The notes below the pieces were generated by a model that was not told the origin of the DNA, made no database searches, and was given only the letters and a program-made list of their open reading frames with translations. From Streptomyces sp. NBC_01476 (GTDB lineage Bacteria > Actinomycetota > Actinomycetes > Streptomycetales > Streptomycetaceae), in NCBI RefSeq assembly GCF_036227265.1, contig NZ_CP109446.1:1401501-1465500 (forward strand): a stretch of DNA of 64,000 nucleotides, given 5' to 3'. Every line of letters begins with the position of its first letter. Position 1 is the stretch's first letter. Shown here piece by piece: positions 16,871 to 26,918 of this stretch. A program made the translations under genes and the position numbers.

Positions 16871-17488
16871 ATGACCGCAGACCCCTCGCCCTCCGACTCC
16901 CCCGTCCGCCGGGCGCCCGCGGGCGCGGCCGTGCTCCGGGAGGACGTCACCGAGGCGATCCGGGCCGCCGTCTTCGCCGAACTGGCCGCGGTCGGCTACG
17001 GGCGGATGTCGATGGAGGGGATCGCCCGGCGGGCGGGCGTGGGCAAGGCCGCGGTGTACCGGCGGTGGCGCTCGAAGCTGCCGCTGGTGCTGGACCTGGT
17101 GCCGGCGGTGGCCGCGCAGGGCCTGCCGGTGCCGGACACCGGGAGCCTGCTGGGGGACGTACGGGAGCTGCTGGATGTGAGCGAGCGGGCGCTGCGGCAT
17201 CCGGTGGCGGCGCAGATCATCCCCGACCTGCTCGCGGAGGCGGCCCGCAGTCCCGAACTGGGGCAGGCGCTGAGCGTGGCGCTGCGCGAGGCGCAGGGGG
17301 CGGTCACCGCGACGGTGTTGCGGCAGGCCGCGGACCGCGGGGAGATCCCTTCGGATACGGACCCGGGCCTCGCGCTCGACCTCCTGGCGGGACCGCTCTA
17401 CTGGCGCGTCACCGTCATGCGCGAGCCCTACGGGCCGGCCCACCGTGACGCACTCGCCACGGCGGTAGTGGCCGCGCTCTCGCGGTAG
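16871..17488 (+). CDS. TetR/AcrR-family regulator
   Basis: 205 residues. The HTH lies in the N-terminal third (VTEAIRAAVFAELAAVGYGRMSM, GVGKAAVYRRWRSKLPL). The C-terminal part (DVSERALRHPVAAQIIPDLL, DLLAGPLYWRVTV) is of the common Streptomyces TetR_C type. The ATG at 16871 is preferred to the upstream in-frame GTG at 16838, which lies inside the operator palindromes. It is divergent from the truncated permease and is probably autoregulated through the nested repeats. Confidence 0.92.
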   Translation: MTADPSPSDSPVRRAPAGAAVLREDVTEAIRAAVFAELAAVGYGRMSMEGIARRAGVGKAAVYRRWRSKLPLVLDLVPAVAAQGLPVPDTGSLLGDVRELLDVSERALRHPVAAQIIPDLLAEAARSPELGQALSVALREAQGAVTATVLRQAADRGEIPSDTDPGLALDLLAGPLYWRVTVMREPYGPAHRDALATAVVAALSR

Positions 17489-17628
17489 CCCTTCTCCCGG
17501 GCTGCGGCCCTTTCCGCCGCTGGGCGCCCACCCGTGCGTCGCGGCACGTCCGGGCCCCGTTCCCGGGCTGCGCCCGGGGGTGCCCCTTGCGGTCCGTGGG
17601 CGACCACCCGTCCGTGTGGGCTGGTCGC

Positions 17629-17782
17629 GCAGTTCCCCGCGCCCCTTGGTGGTGCGGCCTCTCCGCGAAGTTCGGCACCCACCAGGGGCGCGGGGAACTG
17701 CGCGGGCAACCAGTACGGGCCGCTGGATGACCGCGTACCGCAAGGGGCTGCCCCTCCAGGGGCGCGGGGAACTGCGCGGGCA
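17629..17782. repeat. Streptomyces-type GCGCGGGGAACTGCGC intergenic repeats
   Basis: Three copies of the common streptomycete repeat lie between the TetR gene and pheT. One is inverted (CGCAGTTCCCCGCGCCCC, about 17627-17644) and two are direct (GGGGCGCGGGGAACTGCGCG, about 17686-17705 and 17760-17779). The inverted and direct copies could form long stem-loops that end pheT transcription. The rest of 17489-17854 shows no gene. Confidence 0.8.
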
Positions 17783-17854
17783 ACCCGCCACCGGCGCGAG
17801 GTCAGGAACGCACCGCATCCCCGGTGGTGGGCCCCGCCGGCCGCGGGGCCGGGG

Positions 17855-20353
17855 TCAGGCGCCCCGCAACACCGCCCCGGTGCGCTCCGCCGCCGCGGCA
17901 ACCGCCGCGTCCCGGGCCGCGGAGGCTTCCTCCGCCGTCAGGGTGCGGTCAGGCGCGCGGAACCGCAGCGCGTACGCGAGGGACTTGCGGCCCTCGCCGA
18001 TCTGCGGCCCGGTGAAGATGTCGAACAACCGCAGGGATTCGAGCAGTTCGCCCGCCCCCTCGCGCAGCGCCCGCTCCACGTCGGCGGCCGGTACGGACGC
18101 GTCCACCACCAGCGCCACGTCCTGGGTGGCGACCGGGAAGGTGGAGATGCGCGGCCCGGTGGCGACGCCACCCCCCGCTCGTTCCACCAGGTCCAGGTCC
18201 AGCTCCATCGCGCAGCTCCGCTCGGGCAGCCCGAGCGCCTTGGTGACCCGCGGGTGCAACTCACCGGCGTGGCCCACGAGTTCGTCGCCGGCGAAGAGCG
18301 CGGCGCACCGCCCGGGGTGGAAGGGCGCGTACTGCTCCTGCCGCACGGTCAGCTCGACGCGCGCCTCCCTGGCCACGGTCCGGGCCGCCTCGATGGCGTC
18401 CGCCCAGATCGCCGGGGAGCCCTTGCCCCACCAGCCGTCAGGTTCGCGCGAACCGGCGAGCACGACGGCGGCCCGTCGCGGCTGGTCGGGCAGCGCGGCC
18501 TCCAGCTGGGCGATCTCCTCCTCGGTGGGCCGGCGGTCCACCGGCAGCCGGGGCGGGACCACGGCTTCCGCCTTGGGGTGGAAGACCAGGCCGGTCTCGA
18601 AGAGCGCCAGGTCGTGGGCGCCGCGGCCGAGATTCCGGCGCAGGGTGGCCAGCAGTCCGGGCAGCAGGGTGGTGCGCAGCGCGGGCTCGCTGTCGTACAG
18701 CGGATTGGCGAGCCGGACGGTACGGCGCCGGGAGTCGTCCTGGTCGAGGCCGAACTGGTCGAAGACCTCACCGCTGAGGAACGGATAGCTGGGCGCCTCG
18801 ACGTAACCGGCCCCGGCCAGTGCGCGGCCGACCCGGCGGCGCAGCCGCTGGGACTCGGTCAGCCCGCGGCCGGCCGGCGGCCGGGGCAGGGTGGACGGCA
18901 GGTTCTCGTAGCCTTCGAGCCGGATGACCTCTTCGGCCAGGTCGTTGGGGAAGGCCAGGTCGGGGCGCCAGCTCGGCACGGTGACGATCAGCTCGTCGGA
19001 GCCGTAGACATCGCAGCCGATCTGCTGCAGCCGCCGTACGACGGTCTCCCGGCCGTACGTGGTGCCCGCCACCCGGTCGGGGTGGTCGGCGGGCATCGCG
19101 ATGGTGCGCGGTGCGGACGGCGTGACCACCTCGGTGACACCGGGGTCCGCGCTGCCGCCGGCCAGCAGCACCAGCAGGTCGACGGCCCGCTGGGCGGCGG
19201 CCGAGGTCGCCTCCGGGTCGGTGCCGCGCTCGAACCGGCGGGACGCCTCGGAGGCGAGCTTGTGGCGGCGGGCGGTGCGGGCGACGGAGACCGGCGCGAA
19301 GTGCGCGGCCTCGATGACGATCTCGGTGGTGCCGCGGTCCTCGTCGGCGTCGGCGATCTCGGTGTGGGCGCCGCCCATCACGCCGGCCAGGCCGATAACG
19401 CCACTGTCGTCGGTGATGACCAGGTCCTCGGCGTCCAGCACCCGCTCGGCGCCGTCCAGGGTGGTGAGCTTCTCGCCGGAGTCGGCGCGGCGCACCCCGA
19501 TCGGCCCGCTCAGCCGGGTCCGGTCGTAGGCGTGCAGCGGCTGGCCGATCTCCATCATCACGTAGTTGGTGATGTCGACGGCGAGCGAGATCGGGCGCAT
19601 GCCGACCTTCTGCAGCCGGCGCTGGAGCCAGATCGGGGACTTCGCGTCAGGGTTGACGCCGGTCACCGTGCGGGCGGTGAAGCGGTCGCAGCCCATCGGG
19701 TCGGCGACCTTGACCGGATACCCGTTGGCGTTGGGGCCCGGCACGTCGATCAGCGCCGGGTCGCTCAGCGACAGCCCGTAGGCGATCGCGGTCTCGCGGG
19801 CGACCCCGCGCAGCGACAGGCAGTAGCCGCGGTCCGGGGTGACCGCGATGTCGAGCACCTCGTCGACGAGTTCCAGCAGGCCGATCGCGTCGGTGCCGGC
19901 TTCGTGCTCCGGCGGGAGGACGATGATGCCGTCGTGGTCGTCGCCCATGCCCAGCTCGCGGGCGGAGCAGATCATGCCGTGCGAGGTGCGGCCGTAGGTC
20001 TTGCGGGCCGAGATCTCGAAGCCGCCGGGCAGCACTCCGCCGGGCAGGACCACCACGACCTTGTCGCCGACCGAGAAGTTGCGGGCGCCGCAGACGATCT
20101 CCTGCGGGGCGCCGTCGGCTGCCCCGGCGGCGCCGACGTCGACGGTGCAGAAACGGATCGGCTTCTTGAAGCCCTCCAGCTCCTCGATGGTCAGCACCTC
20201 GCCGACCACCAGCGGGCCCTTGAGGCCGGCGCCGAGCTGCTCGACGGTCTCGACCTCCAGGCCGGCGGAAATGAGCTTGGCCTGGACGTCGCGGCCGGTC
20301 GCACCGGCGGGCAGGTCGACGTACTCCCGCAGCCAAGAAAGCGGGACCCGCAT
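17855..20353 (-). CDS. pheT: Phenylalanyl-tRNA synthetase beta subunit
   Basis: 832 residues, standard for bacterial PheT. It carries the N-terminal tRNA-binding EMAP-like domain (about 40-150), B3/B4 editing region, B5 domain, and the C-terminal anticodon-binding FDX domain ([13 protein letters not shown], about 730-830). Together with PheS it forms the alpha2-beta2 enzyme that charges tRNA-Phe. The ATG overlaps the pheS stop (TGATG), so the subunits are translationally coupled. Confidence 0.97.
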   Translation of the reverse strand: MRVPLSWLREYVDLPAGATGRDVQAKLISAGLEVETVEQLGAGLKGPLVVGEVLTIEELEGFKKPIRFCTVDVGAAGAADGAPQEIVCGARNFSVGDKVVVVLPGGVLPGGFEISARKTYGRTSHGMICSARELGMGDDHDGIIVLPPEHEAGTDAIGLLELVDEVLDIAVTPDRGYCLSLRGVARETAIAYGLSLSDPALIDVPGPNANGYPVKVADPMGCDRFTARTVTGVNPDAKSPIWLQRRLQKVGMRPISLAVDITNYVMMEIGQPLHAYDRTRLSGPIGVRRADSGEKLTTLDGAERVLDAEDLVITDDSGVIGLAGVMGGAHTEIADADEDRGTTEIVIEAAHFAPVSVARTARRHKLASEASRRFERGTDPEATSAAAQRAVDLLVLLAGGSADPGVTEVVTPSAPRTIAMPADHPDRVAGTTYGRETVVRRLQQIGCDVYGSDELIVTVPSWRPDLAFPNDLAEEVIRLEGYENLPSTLPRPPAGRGLTESQRLRRRVGRALAGAGYVEAPSYPFLSGEVFDQFGLDQDDSRRRTVRLANPLYDSEPALRTTLLPGLLATLRRNLGRGAHDLALFETGLVFHPKAEAVVPPRLPVDRRPTEEEIAQLEAALPDQPRRAAVVLAGSREPDGWWGKGSPAIWADAIEAARTVAREARVELTVRQEQYAPFHPGRCAALFAGDELVGHAGELHPRVTKALGLPERSCAMELDLDLVERAGGGVATGPRISTFPVATQDVALVVDASVPAADVERALREGAGELLESLRLFDIFTGPQIGEGRKSLAYALRFRAPDRTLTAEEASAARDAAVAAAAERTGAVLRGA

Positions 20354-21474
20354 CAGATCTCCATCCCGAACGGAAGGGTGAAGCGCACGTCACCCTCGAC
20401 GATGTCTCGCATGTCCTCGACGTTGTGGCGGAACATCATCATCCGCTCGATGCCGAAGCCGAAGGCGAAACCGCTGTACTTCTGGGGGTCCACACCGCAG
20501 GCGATCAGCACCTTGGGGTTGACCACCCCGCAGCCGCCCAGCTCGATCCAGCCCTCGGAGGAGCAGGTGCGGCAGGGGCGGTCGGGGTTGCCGACGGAGT
20601 CACCGCGGCAGACGTAGCAGAGCATGTCCATCTCGGCGGACGGCTCGGTGAACGGGAAGTGGTTCGGCCGCAGCCGCGTGGTCATGCCCTCGCCGAAGAG
20701 CGAGACCACCATGTGGTCCAGGGTGCCCTTGAGGTCGGCCATGGTCAGACCCTCGTCCACCGCGAGCAGCTCGACCTGCGCGAACACCGGGGTGTGGGTG
20801 GCGTCCAGCTCGTCGGAGCGGTAGACCCGGCCGGGGGCGATGACGTACACCGGCAGCTCGCGCTGGAGCAGCGCGCGGACCTGCACCGGCGAGGTGTGGG
20901 TGCGCAGCACGACCCCGGACTCGGCCTGCTGGTCGGCGCCTTCGACGAAGAAGGTGTCCTGGGTCTCGCGGGCCGGGTGGTCGGGCGGGAAGTTCAGCGC
21001 GTCGAAGTTGAACCACTCGGCCTCGACCTCGGGGCCTTCGGCGACCTCGTAGCCCATGGCCACGAAGATGTCCTCGATCCGGTCCGAGAGCGTGGTCAAG
21101 GGGTGGCGGGCGCCGGCCGGCCTGCGGTCGTACGGCAGCGTGACGTCGACGGCCTCCTCGACCAGCACCCGGGCGTCCCGCTCGGCCTCCAGCTCGGTCT
21201 GCCGGGCGGCCAGCGCCTGGTTGACCGCGCCGCGGGCCTGGCCGACCCGCTTGCCCGCCTCGGCCTTGGCCTGCGGCGGCAGCGCGCCGATCTCCCGGTT
21301 GGCCAGCGCCAGCGGTGAGGTCCCGCCGGCGTGCGCGGTCTTGACGTGCGCGAGCTCGTCCAGATCGGCGGCGGCCGCGATGGCGGCGACCGCCTCGTCC
21401 CGCATCCGCTCGATCTGCTCCGGCTGCAACGCCTCGACCTCGACAGGGTCGTACGACTTGTTCGGTGCCGACAT
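20353..21474 (-). CDS. pheS: Phenylalanyl-tRNA synthetase alpha subunit
   Basis: 373 residues from [13 protein letters not shown]. The N-terminal coiled-coil (about 15-105) precedes the class II catalytic core: motif 2 around [18 protein letters not shown], and motif 3 in [23 protein letters not shown] precedes the ATG. The longer in-frame extension upstream is not conserved. No T-box or Phe-rich leader peptide is visible in the 180 bp upstream; only a TAGACT -10-like box (21542-21547) is seen. Confidence 0.96.
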   Translation of the reverse strand: MSAPNKSYDPVEVEALQPEQIERMRDEAVAAIAAAADLDELAHVKTAHAGGTSPLALANREIGALPPQAKAEAGKRVGQARGAVNQALAARQTELEAERDARVLVEEAVDVTLPYDRRPAGARHPLTTLSDRIEDIFVAMGYEVAEGPEVEAEWFNFDALNFPPDHPARETQDTFFVEGADQQAESGVVLRTHTSPVQVRALLQRELPVYVIAPGRVYRSDELDATHTPVFAQVELLAVDEGLTMADLKGTLDHMVVSLFGEGMTTRLRPNHFPFTEPSAEMDMLCYVCRGDSVGNPDRPCRTCSSEGWIELGGCGVVNPKVLIACGVDPQKYSGFAFGFGIERMMMFRHNVEDMRDIVEGDVRFTLPFGMEI

Positions 21475-21660
21475 CTCTTCCCGTTCCGAAAATTGGGTGC
21501 TGTGCGCGGCGGTGACCGGGCCGGACACATGCCAAAGCACGAGTCTACTGGCCTGGCAGGGACCGCTCTGAACGCCTGTGGACAACTTGCTGCGCCCGTC
21601 CGGACGGCTCCTGCGCGGTTCCGGTGGCGGCTGGGCGGGGACGCGTGCTCGGCGCGCCGC

Positions 21661-22824
21661 TCAGGCCAGGAACGCGGGGGTCCCGACGGGCAGAATAAAT
21701 CGGAACTCGGCACCGCCACCCGGGGCGCGGCCGACCGCGATGGTGCCGCCGTGGGCTTCGACGATGCCCTTGACGATGTAGAGGCCCAGGCCCGTGCCGC
21801 CGCGCTTGCTGCCCCGCCAGAAGCGGGTGAAGACGCGGCTCATCGACTCCTCGGGGATGCCGGGCCCTTCGTCGCTCACGGTGACTGCCGTGCCCTCCGT
21901 CGTGCGGTCGCCGCCGGTCGCCGGGGCGGGTGCCACCTCGATGGTGACAGTTCCGTCGCCGTGCCGCACCGCGTTTTCCAGCAGGTTGCCGAGGATCTGG
22001 TCCACCTTGTCCGGGTCGGCCCACAGCGCCGGCAGGGGTCCGCCGACCCGCAGGTGGAAGCGGTCAGGGAGCTGGCCGGCGGCGACATGGGCGTCCACGT
22101 GCCGCTGCACGGCGGCGGCGATGTCCACCGGCTGGCGGTGTATCTCCAGCCGCCCCGAGTCGATCCGGGAGATGTCCAGCAGTTCGGCGATCAGCCGGGT
22201 GACGCGGTTGGCGTCGGCGTCCACCGTCTCCAGCATGACCTTCTTCTGGTCCTCGGTGAAGCGCTCCCATTTGGCCAGCAGGGTGGCGGTGAATCCTTTC
22301 ACCGAGGTGAGCGGGGAACGCAGTTCATGGGCCACGGTGGCGATGAGCTCGGCGTGGCTGCGCTCGGTTCGGCGCCGGGCCTCGGTTCCGCGCAGTGTGA
22401 CCACCAGCCGCCGCACCGGGCCGCCGGGGTGGTCGCGTACGAAGCGGGCGACGACCAGCACCTCGCGTCCGCCGGGCAGCAGCAGATTGCGTTCCGGCTG
22501 GCCGGTCCTGATGACCAGGCCCGCGTACGGGTCGGTGAGCTGCCACCAGCGGCGGCCTTCGAGGTCCTCAAGCGGCAGTGCCTGCTCGACCGGCAGGCCG
22601 AGCACGTCGGCCGGGCGCAGCCGGGTGATCCGGGCCGCCGCGGCGTTGAAGCAGATCACCCGGTGCTGTTCGTCGGCGACCACCAGGCCGTCGGGCAGGT
22701 CGTCGGGGTCGATGCCGAGGGCGCCGGGCGGTTCGCTCCAGCCGGGGTACGGCGGCTGCGCTGCATCGGGGCGGGACTCACCGGGCCGGCCTGTCAGCAT
22801 GCCGTTCTGTGGCATGACATCCAT
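21661..22824 (-). CDS. PAS-domain sensor histidine kinase
   Basis: 387 residues, no transmembrane span, so cytoplasmic. A PAS-like domain (about 40-145: LPDGLVVADEQHRVICFNAAAARIT) is followed by HisKA with the phosphoacceptor His166 in ATVAHELRSPLTSVKG, then HATPase (N box LLENAVRHG, DEGPGIP, GTGLGLYIVKG). No response regulator is adjacent, so it is an orphan. The region between the rRNA methyltransferase and pheS is its usual kind of neighbourhood in streptomycetes. Signal unknown. Confidence 0.9.
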   Translation of the reverse strand: MDVMPQNGMLTGRPGESRPDAAQPPYPGWSEPPGALGIDPDDLPDGLVVADEQHRVICFNAAAARITRLRPADVLGLPVEQALPLEDLEGRRWWQLTDPYAGLVIRTGQPERNLLLPGGREVLVVARFVRDHPGGPVRRLVVTLRGTEARRRTERSHAELIATVAHELRSPLTSVKGFTATLLAKWERFTEDQKKVMLETVDADANRVTRLIAELLDISRIDSGRLEIHRQPVDIAAAVQRHVDAHVAAGQLPDRFHLRVGGPLPALWADPDKVDQILGNLLENAVRHGDGTVTIEVAPAPATGGDRTTEGTAVTVSDEGPGIPEESMSRVFTRFWRGSKRGGTGLGLYIVKGIVEAHGGTIAVGRAPGGGAEFRFILPVGTPAFLA

Positions 22825-22865
22825 CCGCGCCACCCCCCTCTCAGGGCCCCCGGGCCGCCACCCTA

Positions 22866-23726
22866 CTAGCTGGAGGTGACGCTGCGGCACCCTCCGGGAG
22901 CGCGCTGGGCGCGCGCGGAGGCATAGAGGCACACAGCGGCGGCCGTGGCGAGGTTGAGGCTCTCCGCGCGCCCGTGGATGGGAACCCGCACCACCTCGTC
23001 GGCGAGTGCCCTGGTCTCCTCGGGCAGGCCCCACGCCTCGTTGCCGAACACCCAGGCGGTGGGCCCGCTCATGGCGCCGGCGTCGAGTTCGGCGTCCAGG
23101 TCCCGGCTGCCGTCGCCGCCGTCCGCGGCCAGCACCCGTACGCCCGCGGCGCGCAGCCCGGCCACCGCCTCGGCCACCGGGACGCCGACCGCGACCGGCA
23201 GGTGGAAGAGGCTGCCGGCCGAGGCACGTACCGCCTTGGGGTTGTAGAGGTCAACCGACGCGTCGGTGAGCACCACCGCGTCGGCGCCGGCCGCGTCGGC
23301 GCAGCGCAGGACGGTGCCGGCGTTGCCGGGGTCGCGGACGTGCGCCAGCACGGCGACCAGCCGCGGGCGGGCGGCGAGCACCGCGGCGAACGGCGAGTCC
23401 AGGAAGCGGCACACCCCGACCAAGCCCTGCGGGGTGACGGTGTCGGAGAGTTCCGCGATGACCTCGGGGGTGGCGGTGAGGACCGGCGCGCCCGCCGCGC
23501 GGGCCGCGGCCACCAGTTCGGCGTGCCGTTCGGCGGCCTCGGGGGTGGCGTAGAGCTCGATGAGGGTCCGGCCCGCCTCGCCGCCGGGATGCGCGACGGC
23601 TTCGCGGACCGCCTGCGGTCCCTCGGCGAGGAACCGCCGCTCCTTGCCGCGGAAGCTGCGCTTGCCCAGCCGGTGCGCGGCGGTCACCCGGGCGGAGCGC
23701 AGAGAGGTCAGCTCGGGCGTGGGCAT
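22866..23726 (-). CDS. SpoU/TrmH-family RNA 2'-O-methyltransferase
   Basis: 286 residues from MPTPELTSLRSARV. The N-terminal substrate domain (about 1-100: LGKRSFRGKERRFLAEGPQAVREA) is followed by the SPOUT knot with LAHVRDPGNAGTVLRCADAAGADAV, VFGNEAWGLPEE and VRVPIHGRAESLNLATAAAVCLY, the three SpoU motifs. It probably methylates a ribose in 23S rRNA. It lies downstream of the rplT terminator on the same strand. Confidence 0.92.
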   Translation of the reverse strand: MPTPELTSLRSARVTAAHRLGKRSFRGKERRFLAEGPQAVREAVAHPGGEAGRTLIELYATPEAAERHAELVAAARAAGAPVLTATPEVIAELSDTVTPQGLVGVCRFLDSPFAAVLAARPRLVAVLAHVRDPGNAGTVLRCADAAGADAVVLTDASVDLYNPKAVRASAGSLFHLPVAVGVPVAEAVAGLRAAGVRVLAADGGDGSRDLDAELDAGAMSGPTAWVFGNEAWGLPEETRALADEVVRVPIHGRAESLNLATAAAVCLYASARAQRAPGGCRSVTSS

Positions 23727-23765
23727 GACGCAGGACTCGCTTCTCGGTCGGAGGGGGACAAGCCA

Positions 23766-23799
23766 CGGGCCCGCAGGGGACAACCCACCCGCGGGCCCG
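23766..23799 (-). terminator. Terminator after infC-rpmI-rplT
   Basis: Perfect 9-bp inverted repeat CGGGCCCGC/GCGGGCCCG with a 16-nt loop, 31 bp after the rplT stop and before the rRNA methyltransferase gene. Confidence 0.6.
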
Positions 23800-23829
23800 G
23801 AAACCGCACTTACGCGCTCAGGCGCGATG

Positions 23830-24213
23830 TCACGCGGCCTTCGGCGCGTTCACGTCGGACGGCAGCGCCTTCTGGGCCACCTCGACGAGCGTCGCGAACG
23901 CGTTGGCGTCGTTGACGGCCAGCTCCGCGAGGATCTTCCGGTCGACCTCGACGTTCGCGGCCTTGAGACCCTGGATGAAGCGGTTGTAGGTGATGCCGTT
24001 GGCGCGGGCGGCCGCGTTGATCCGCTGGATCCACAGCTGGCGGAAGTCGCCCTTGCGCTTCTTGCGGTCGTTGTAGTTGTAGACCAGGGAGTGGGTGACC
24101 TGCTCCTTGGCCTTGCGGTACAGGCGCGAACGCTGACCGCGGTAACCGCTGGCCTGCTCCAGGATCGCCCGGCGCTTCTTCTGGGCGTTGACTGCCCGCT
24201 TGACGCGTGCCAC
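23830..24213 (-). CDS. rplT: 50S ribosomal protein L20
   Basis: 127 residues. Binds 23S rRNA early in 50S assembly. Conserved stretches [51 protein letters not shown] and [19 protein letters not shown] are all present. Last gene of infC-rpmI-rplT. Confidence 0.98.
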   Translation of the reverse strand: MARVKRAVNAQKKRRAILEQASGYRGQRSRLYRKAKEQVTHSLVYNYNDRKKRKGDFRQLWIQRINAAARANGITYNRFIQGLKAANVEVDRKILAELAVNDANAFATLVEVAQKALPSDVNAPKAA

Positions 24214-24311
24214 TTGATGACTCCTTCTAGGGGACCGCGGTGCTACTCACGCGGCCCGAAAGCGAATGGGGGTCCCGGATCGGACCGCGCGCCCCGGCCG
24301 GGGCGCGCAGG

Positions 24312-24506
24312 TCACTTGCCGAGAAGCTTCTTGATCTTCTTGGCGTCCGCCGGGGCCACCTCGACGGTGCCGGTGAGGGCGCGCGTCTTGCTGGACGGCT
24401 TGTGCTCAAGCAGGTGGCGCTTGCCGGCGCGCTCGCGCAGCACCTTGCCGGAGCCGGTGATCTTGAAGCGCTTGCTAGCACCGCTGTGCGTCTTGTTCTT
24501 CGGCAT
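24312..24506 (-). CDS. rpmI: 50S ribosomal protein L35
   Basis: 64 residues, full length: [20 protein letters not shown] at the start and KIKKLLGK at the end, strongly basic. Between infC and rplT, with about 100-bp gaps on each side. Confidence 0.98.
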   Translation of the reverse strand: MPKNKTHSGASKRFKITGSGKVLRERAGKRHLLEHKPSSKTRALTGTVEVAPADAKKIKKLLGK

Positions 24507-24610
24507 GGCGCCGTGGTCTCCTCGTCGCTGGCCCTCCCGTACGCCGTCGGGCGCACGGAGAGCGTCAGTTCTGCATGTCCGTCCTGAAGCCAGGCGGCTC
24601 CGGGAAGTTC

Positions 24611-25294
24611 TCAGCCGGCGTCGTGTGTCGCCGGTACCTCTTCGTCGACTTCATCGACTTCATCGACCGTGTCCACACCGTCGGCGTCGTCGGCGTCGTC
24701 CGCGGAGAACTCGCCGCCGTCACCCTGGCGGCCCGCCTTACGGGCGGCCTGAGCCTCGCGGGCTTCGGCCATCGCCTCGGTCTTCTTCTTGTGCGGACCG
24801 AGGACCATGATCATGTTGCGGCCGTCCTGCTTGGGATTCGACTCGATGAAGCCGAGGTCCTGGACGTCCTCCGCGAGCCGCTGCAGCAGCCGGTAACCCA
24901 GCTCCGGCCGGGACTGCTCGCGTCCGCGGAACATGATCGTGATCTTGACCTTGTCACCCTGCTTGAGGAACCGGACGACGTGACCCTTCTTGGTGTCATA
25001 GTCGTGCGGGTCGATCTTCGGCCGGAGCTTCATCTCCTTGATGACCGTGTGCGCCTGGTTCTTCCGCGCTTCACGGGCCTTCATGGCCGACTCGTACTTG
25101 AACTTCCCGTAGTCCATGAGCTTGCACACGGGCGGACGGGCGTTCGCCGCGACCTCGACCAGGTCGAGGTCGTACTCCTGCGCAAGCTCCAGGGCCTTGG
25201 CAAGCGGCACGATGCCGACCTGCTCGCCACTGGGACCGACAAGTCGCACCTCGGGAACGCGAATCCGGTCGTTGATGCGGGGCTCGGCGCTGAT
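24611..25294 (-). CDS. infC: Translation initiation factor IF-3 with an ATC start
   Basis: 227 residues. The conserved N-terminus ([20 protein letters not shown]) can only begin at ATC (25292-25294), which has AGGAGG 4 nt upstream. The frame runs back to a TGA with no ATG, GTG or TTG between. The first GTG inside (25249) would delete the conserved N-terminal strand. A rare start codon is known for infC in other bacteria (AUU in E. coli), where IF-3 represses its own translation by discriminating against it. The N- and C-domains are complete ([37 protein letters not shown]). An acidic tail (about 190-227) follows the usual end. Operon leader lies upstream. Confidence 0.93.
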   Translation of the reverse strand: MSAEPRINDRIRVPEVRLVGPSGEQVGIVPLAKALELAQEYDLDLVEVAANARPPVCKLMDYGKFKYESAMKAREARKNQAHTVIKEMKLRPKIDPHDYDTKKGHVVRFLKQGDKVKITIMFRGREQSRPELGYRLLQRLAEDVQDLGFIESNPKQDGRNMIMVLGPHKKKTEAMAEAREAQAARKAGRQGDGGEFSADDADDADGVDTVDEVDEVDEEVPATHDAG

Positions 25295-25374
25295 GGGGCC
25301 TCCTCGGTTGCACGACGCGACTGACTGGCCGACAGCCGCGCTTGAGTCTGTTTTCGTCCGACTCCCGCACCCAA

Positions 25375-25411
25375 GGCGTCAAAAAACGCCCCGTACGGGA
25401 CACAGGCGGGG
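25375..25411 (-). promoter_or_regulatory. Attenuator-like leader upstream of infC
   Basis: On the minus strand CCCCG (25407-25411) can pair with CGGGG (25389-25393), followed by GCGTTTTTT, the form of an intrinsic terminator with a T6 run (25381-25386), rare in this GC-rich DNA. An alternative hairpin GGCGT/ACGCC (25375-25390) encloses the T-run and would compete with it. The T-run lies about 90 nt before the ATC start. A control role for the IF-3 operon is inferred. The rest of 25295-25652 carries no gene. Confidence 0.45.
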
Positions 25412-25652
25412 CTCCTCACAACCGGGAGCACCGCCGCGTTATTCCGCGGGGCGCGTCGGACGGCGCCCGTCCGGCGGGAAGCCGATCGGGTTACCGTCTG
25501 ACCGGGACCCGTCGGCCGTCAGGCCGAGCAGGTGGGAGATCGGAGCCTCCACTTGGTGGCCGGACACATGGGTGTACGGCCGGTCTTCCTGCCACTATAC
25601 CCTCAGCCGCCCGCAGACCGTAATCGGCCGGGCTGGGCATATCGTGTGTCGC

Positions 25653-26024
25653 ATGAGCGACGCACCCTCCTCCGGCCCCGCCACCGGCGCGCCGGGCTTC
25701 GACGACCTGACCCGCGACATCGCCGACGTGCCGGCGGTCGAGGTGATCACCACCGTGGCCGTCCATCTGATGAGCGCCGCGGCGGTGAACCTGGGGCTGG
25801 CCGAAGAGGGCGACCAGCACAAGGACCTCGACGAGGCCCGCAAGCTCATCCAGGCGCTGGCCGGGCTGGTGAGCGCGAGCGCGACCGAGATCAGCTCCTT
25901 CCACGCGGCGCCGCTGCGGGACGGCCTCAAATCGCTGCAGCTGGCCTTCCGCGAGGCGTCGCTGGTGCCGGACGCCCCGGGCCAGGGGCCCGGCGAGAAG
26001 TTCACCGGACCGGTCTACGGCTGA
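25653..26024 (+). CDS. DUF1844 family protein
   Basis: 123 residues. The central block VEVITTVAVHLMSAAAVNLGLAEE and the helix DLDEARKLIQALAGL are the DUF1844 signature. The family has no known function and is often found beside infC in actinobacteria. Divergent from the infC operon, with Pro/Gly-rich ends. No signal peptide. Confidence 0.9.
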   Translation: MSDAPSSGPATGAPGFDDLTRDIADVPAVEVITTVAVHLMSAAAVNLGLAEEGDQHKDLDEARKLIQALAGLVSASATEISSFHAAPLRDGLKSLQLAFREASLVPDAPGQGPGEKFTGPVYG

Positions 26025-26050
26025 CCGTACGGCCCCCGCCGGCCGCGGCC

Positions 26051-26818
26051 TCACTCCTGCTCCGCCGCGGCGGCCGCCGCCCTGGCCTCCTTCGCGGCGC
26101 TGAGCGCCGGGCGTGCCGCCTCGTGCACCACGGCCGCCAGCGCGCCGCCGACCAGTGGCGCCACCAGGAAGAGCCACACCTGAGTCAGCGCCGGACTGCC
26201 GGCGAAGAGGGCGGGCGCCAGGCTGCGGGCCGGGTTCACCGAGGTGCCGGTGAGCGGGATGCCGATCAGATGGACCACGGCGAGCGCGATGCCGATCGGC
26301 AGCCCGCCGAAGCCGTAGACCGCGATCCGGTGCGTGACCGCGAGATAGACGAAGACCAGCAGGAAGGTCAGGATCACCTCGGTCACGAAGGCGCCGAAGA
26401 TGTTGACGCCGATCGCCGACCGGGTGCCGTAGCCGTTGGTGCCGAAAGCGCCGTGCCGCCTGAACCCCGGCACCTGCTCGGCGACCAGCAGGAGCAGAGC
26501 GGCGCCGACGATGGCGCCGACGACCTGGGCGACCCAGTAGCCGACGGCCGTACGGAGGTCCATCCGCTTGGCGATCAGCATGCCGAGCGTGACCGCCGGG
26601 TTGAGGTGGCTGCCGGAGATCGGGCCGATCGCGTACGCCAGGGCCAGCAGGACGAAGCCGAAGGCCAGGGCGATTCCCAGGGAGCCGATGAACTCGCCGG
26701 AGAGCACGGCGGCGCCGACGGCGAAGAAGACCAGTAGCAGGGTGCCGAGGAATTCGCAGACCAACGGCAGCGGGTCCATTCCTTCGAGCTTGCTCAGCGG
26801 ACCTTCGCGGATCTCCAT
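26051..26818 (-). CDS. MIP-family aquaporin/glycerol channel
   Basis: 255 residues, six membrane spans with the two half-helices marked by HLNPAVTLGM and SVNPARSLAP. The second NPA with Arg-Ser is the aquaporin pore pattern. The N-terminus starts after EGMDPLPLVCEFLGTLLLV, and the cytoplasmic C-terminus is Ala/Glu-rich. Selectivity for water or glycerol cannot be settled from these motifs alone. Monocistronic, with its start 100 bp from the SseB gene. Confidence 0.94.
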   Translation of the reverse strand: MEIREGPLSKLEGMDPLPLVCEFLGTLLLVFFAVGAAVLSGEFIGSLGIALAFGFVLLALAYAIGPISGSHLNPAVTLGMLIAKRMDLRTAVGYWVAQVVGAIVGAALLLLVAEQVPGFRRHGAFGTNGYGTRSAIGVNIFGAFVTEVILTFLLVFVYLAVTHRIAVYGFGGLPIGIALAVVHLIGIPLTGTSVNPARSLAPALFAGSPALTQVWLFLVAPLVGGALAAVVHEAARPALSAAKEARAAAAAAEQE

Positions 26819-26918
26819 CGGACCTCCTCAGAGATGATCACTGGGCCGTCCTTGCATTGTCGGCCCCAGGGGTGATCTCTACATCTCGGGAGGAAAAGGG
26901 CGCCCGGGGGGTCTGCCC

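Noticed and set aside
17534-20617. A 1027-residue plus-strand ORF opposite pheT
   Set aside because: Shadow of pheT in a high-GC frame; the true gene has full PheT domains.
21475-21660. T-box or Phe leader peptide before pheS
   Set aside because: No T-box core and no short ORF with several Phe codons were found in the leader.
24611-25249. infC beginning at GTG 25249
   Set aside because: This would remove the conserved [15 protein letters not shown] segment that is in frame with ATC 25292-25294 and its ribosome-binding site.
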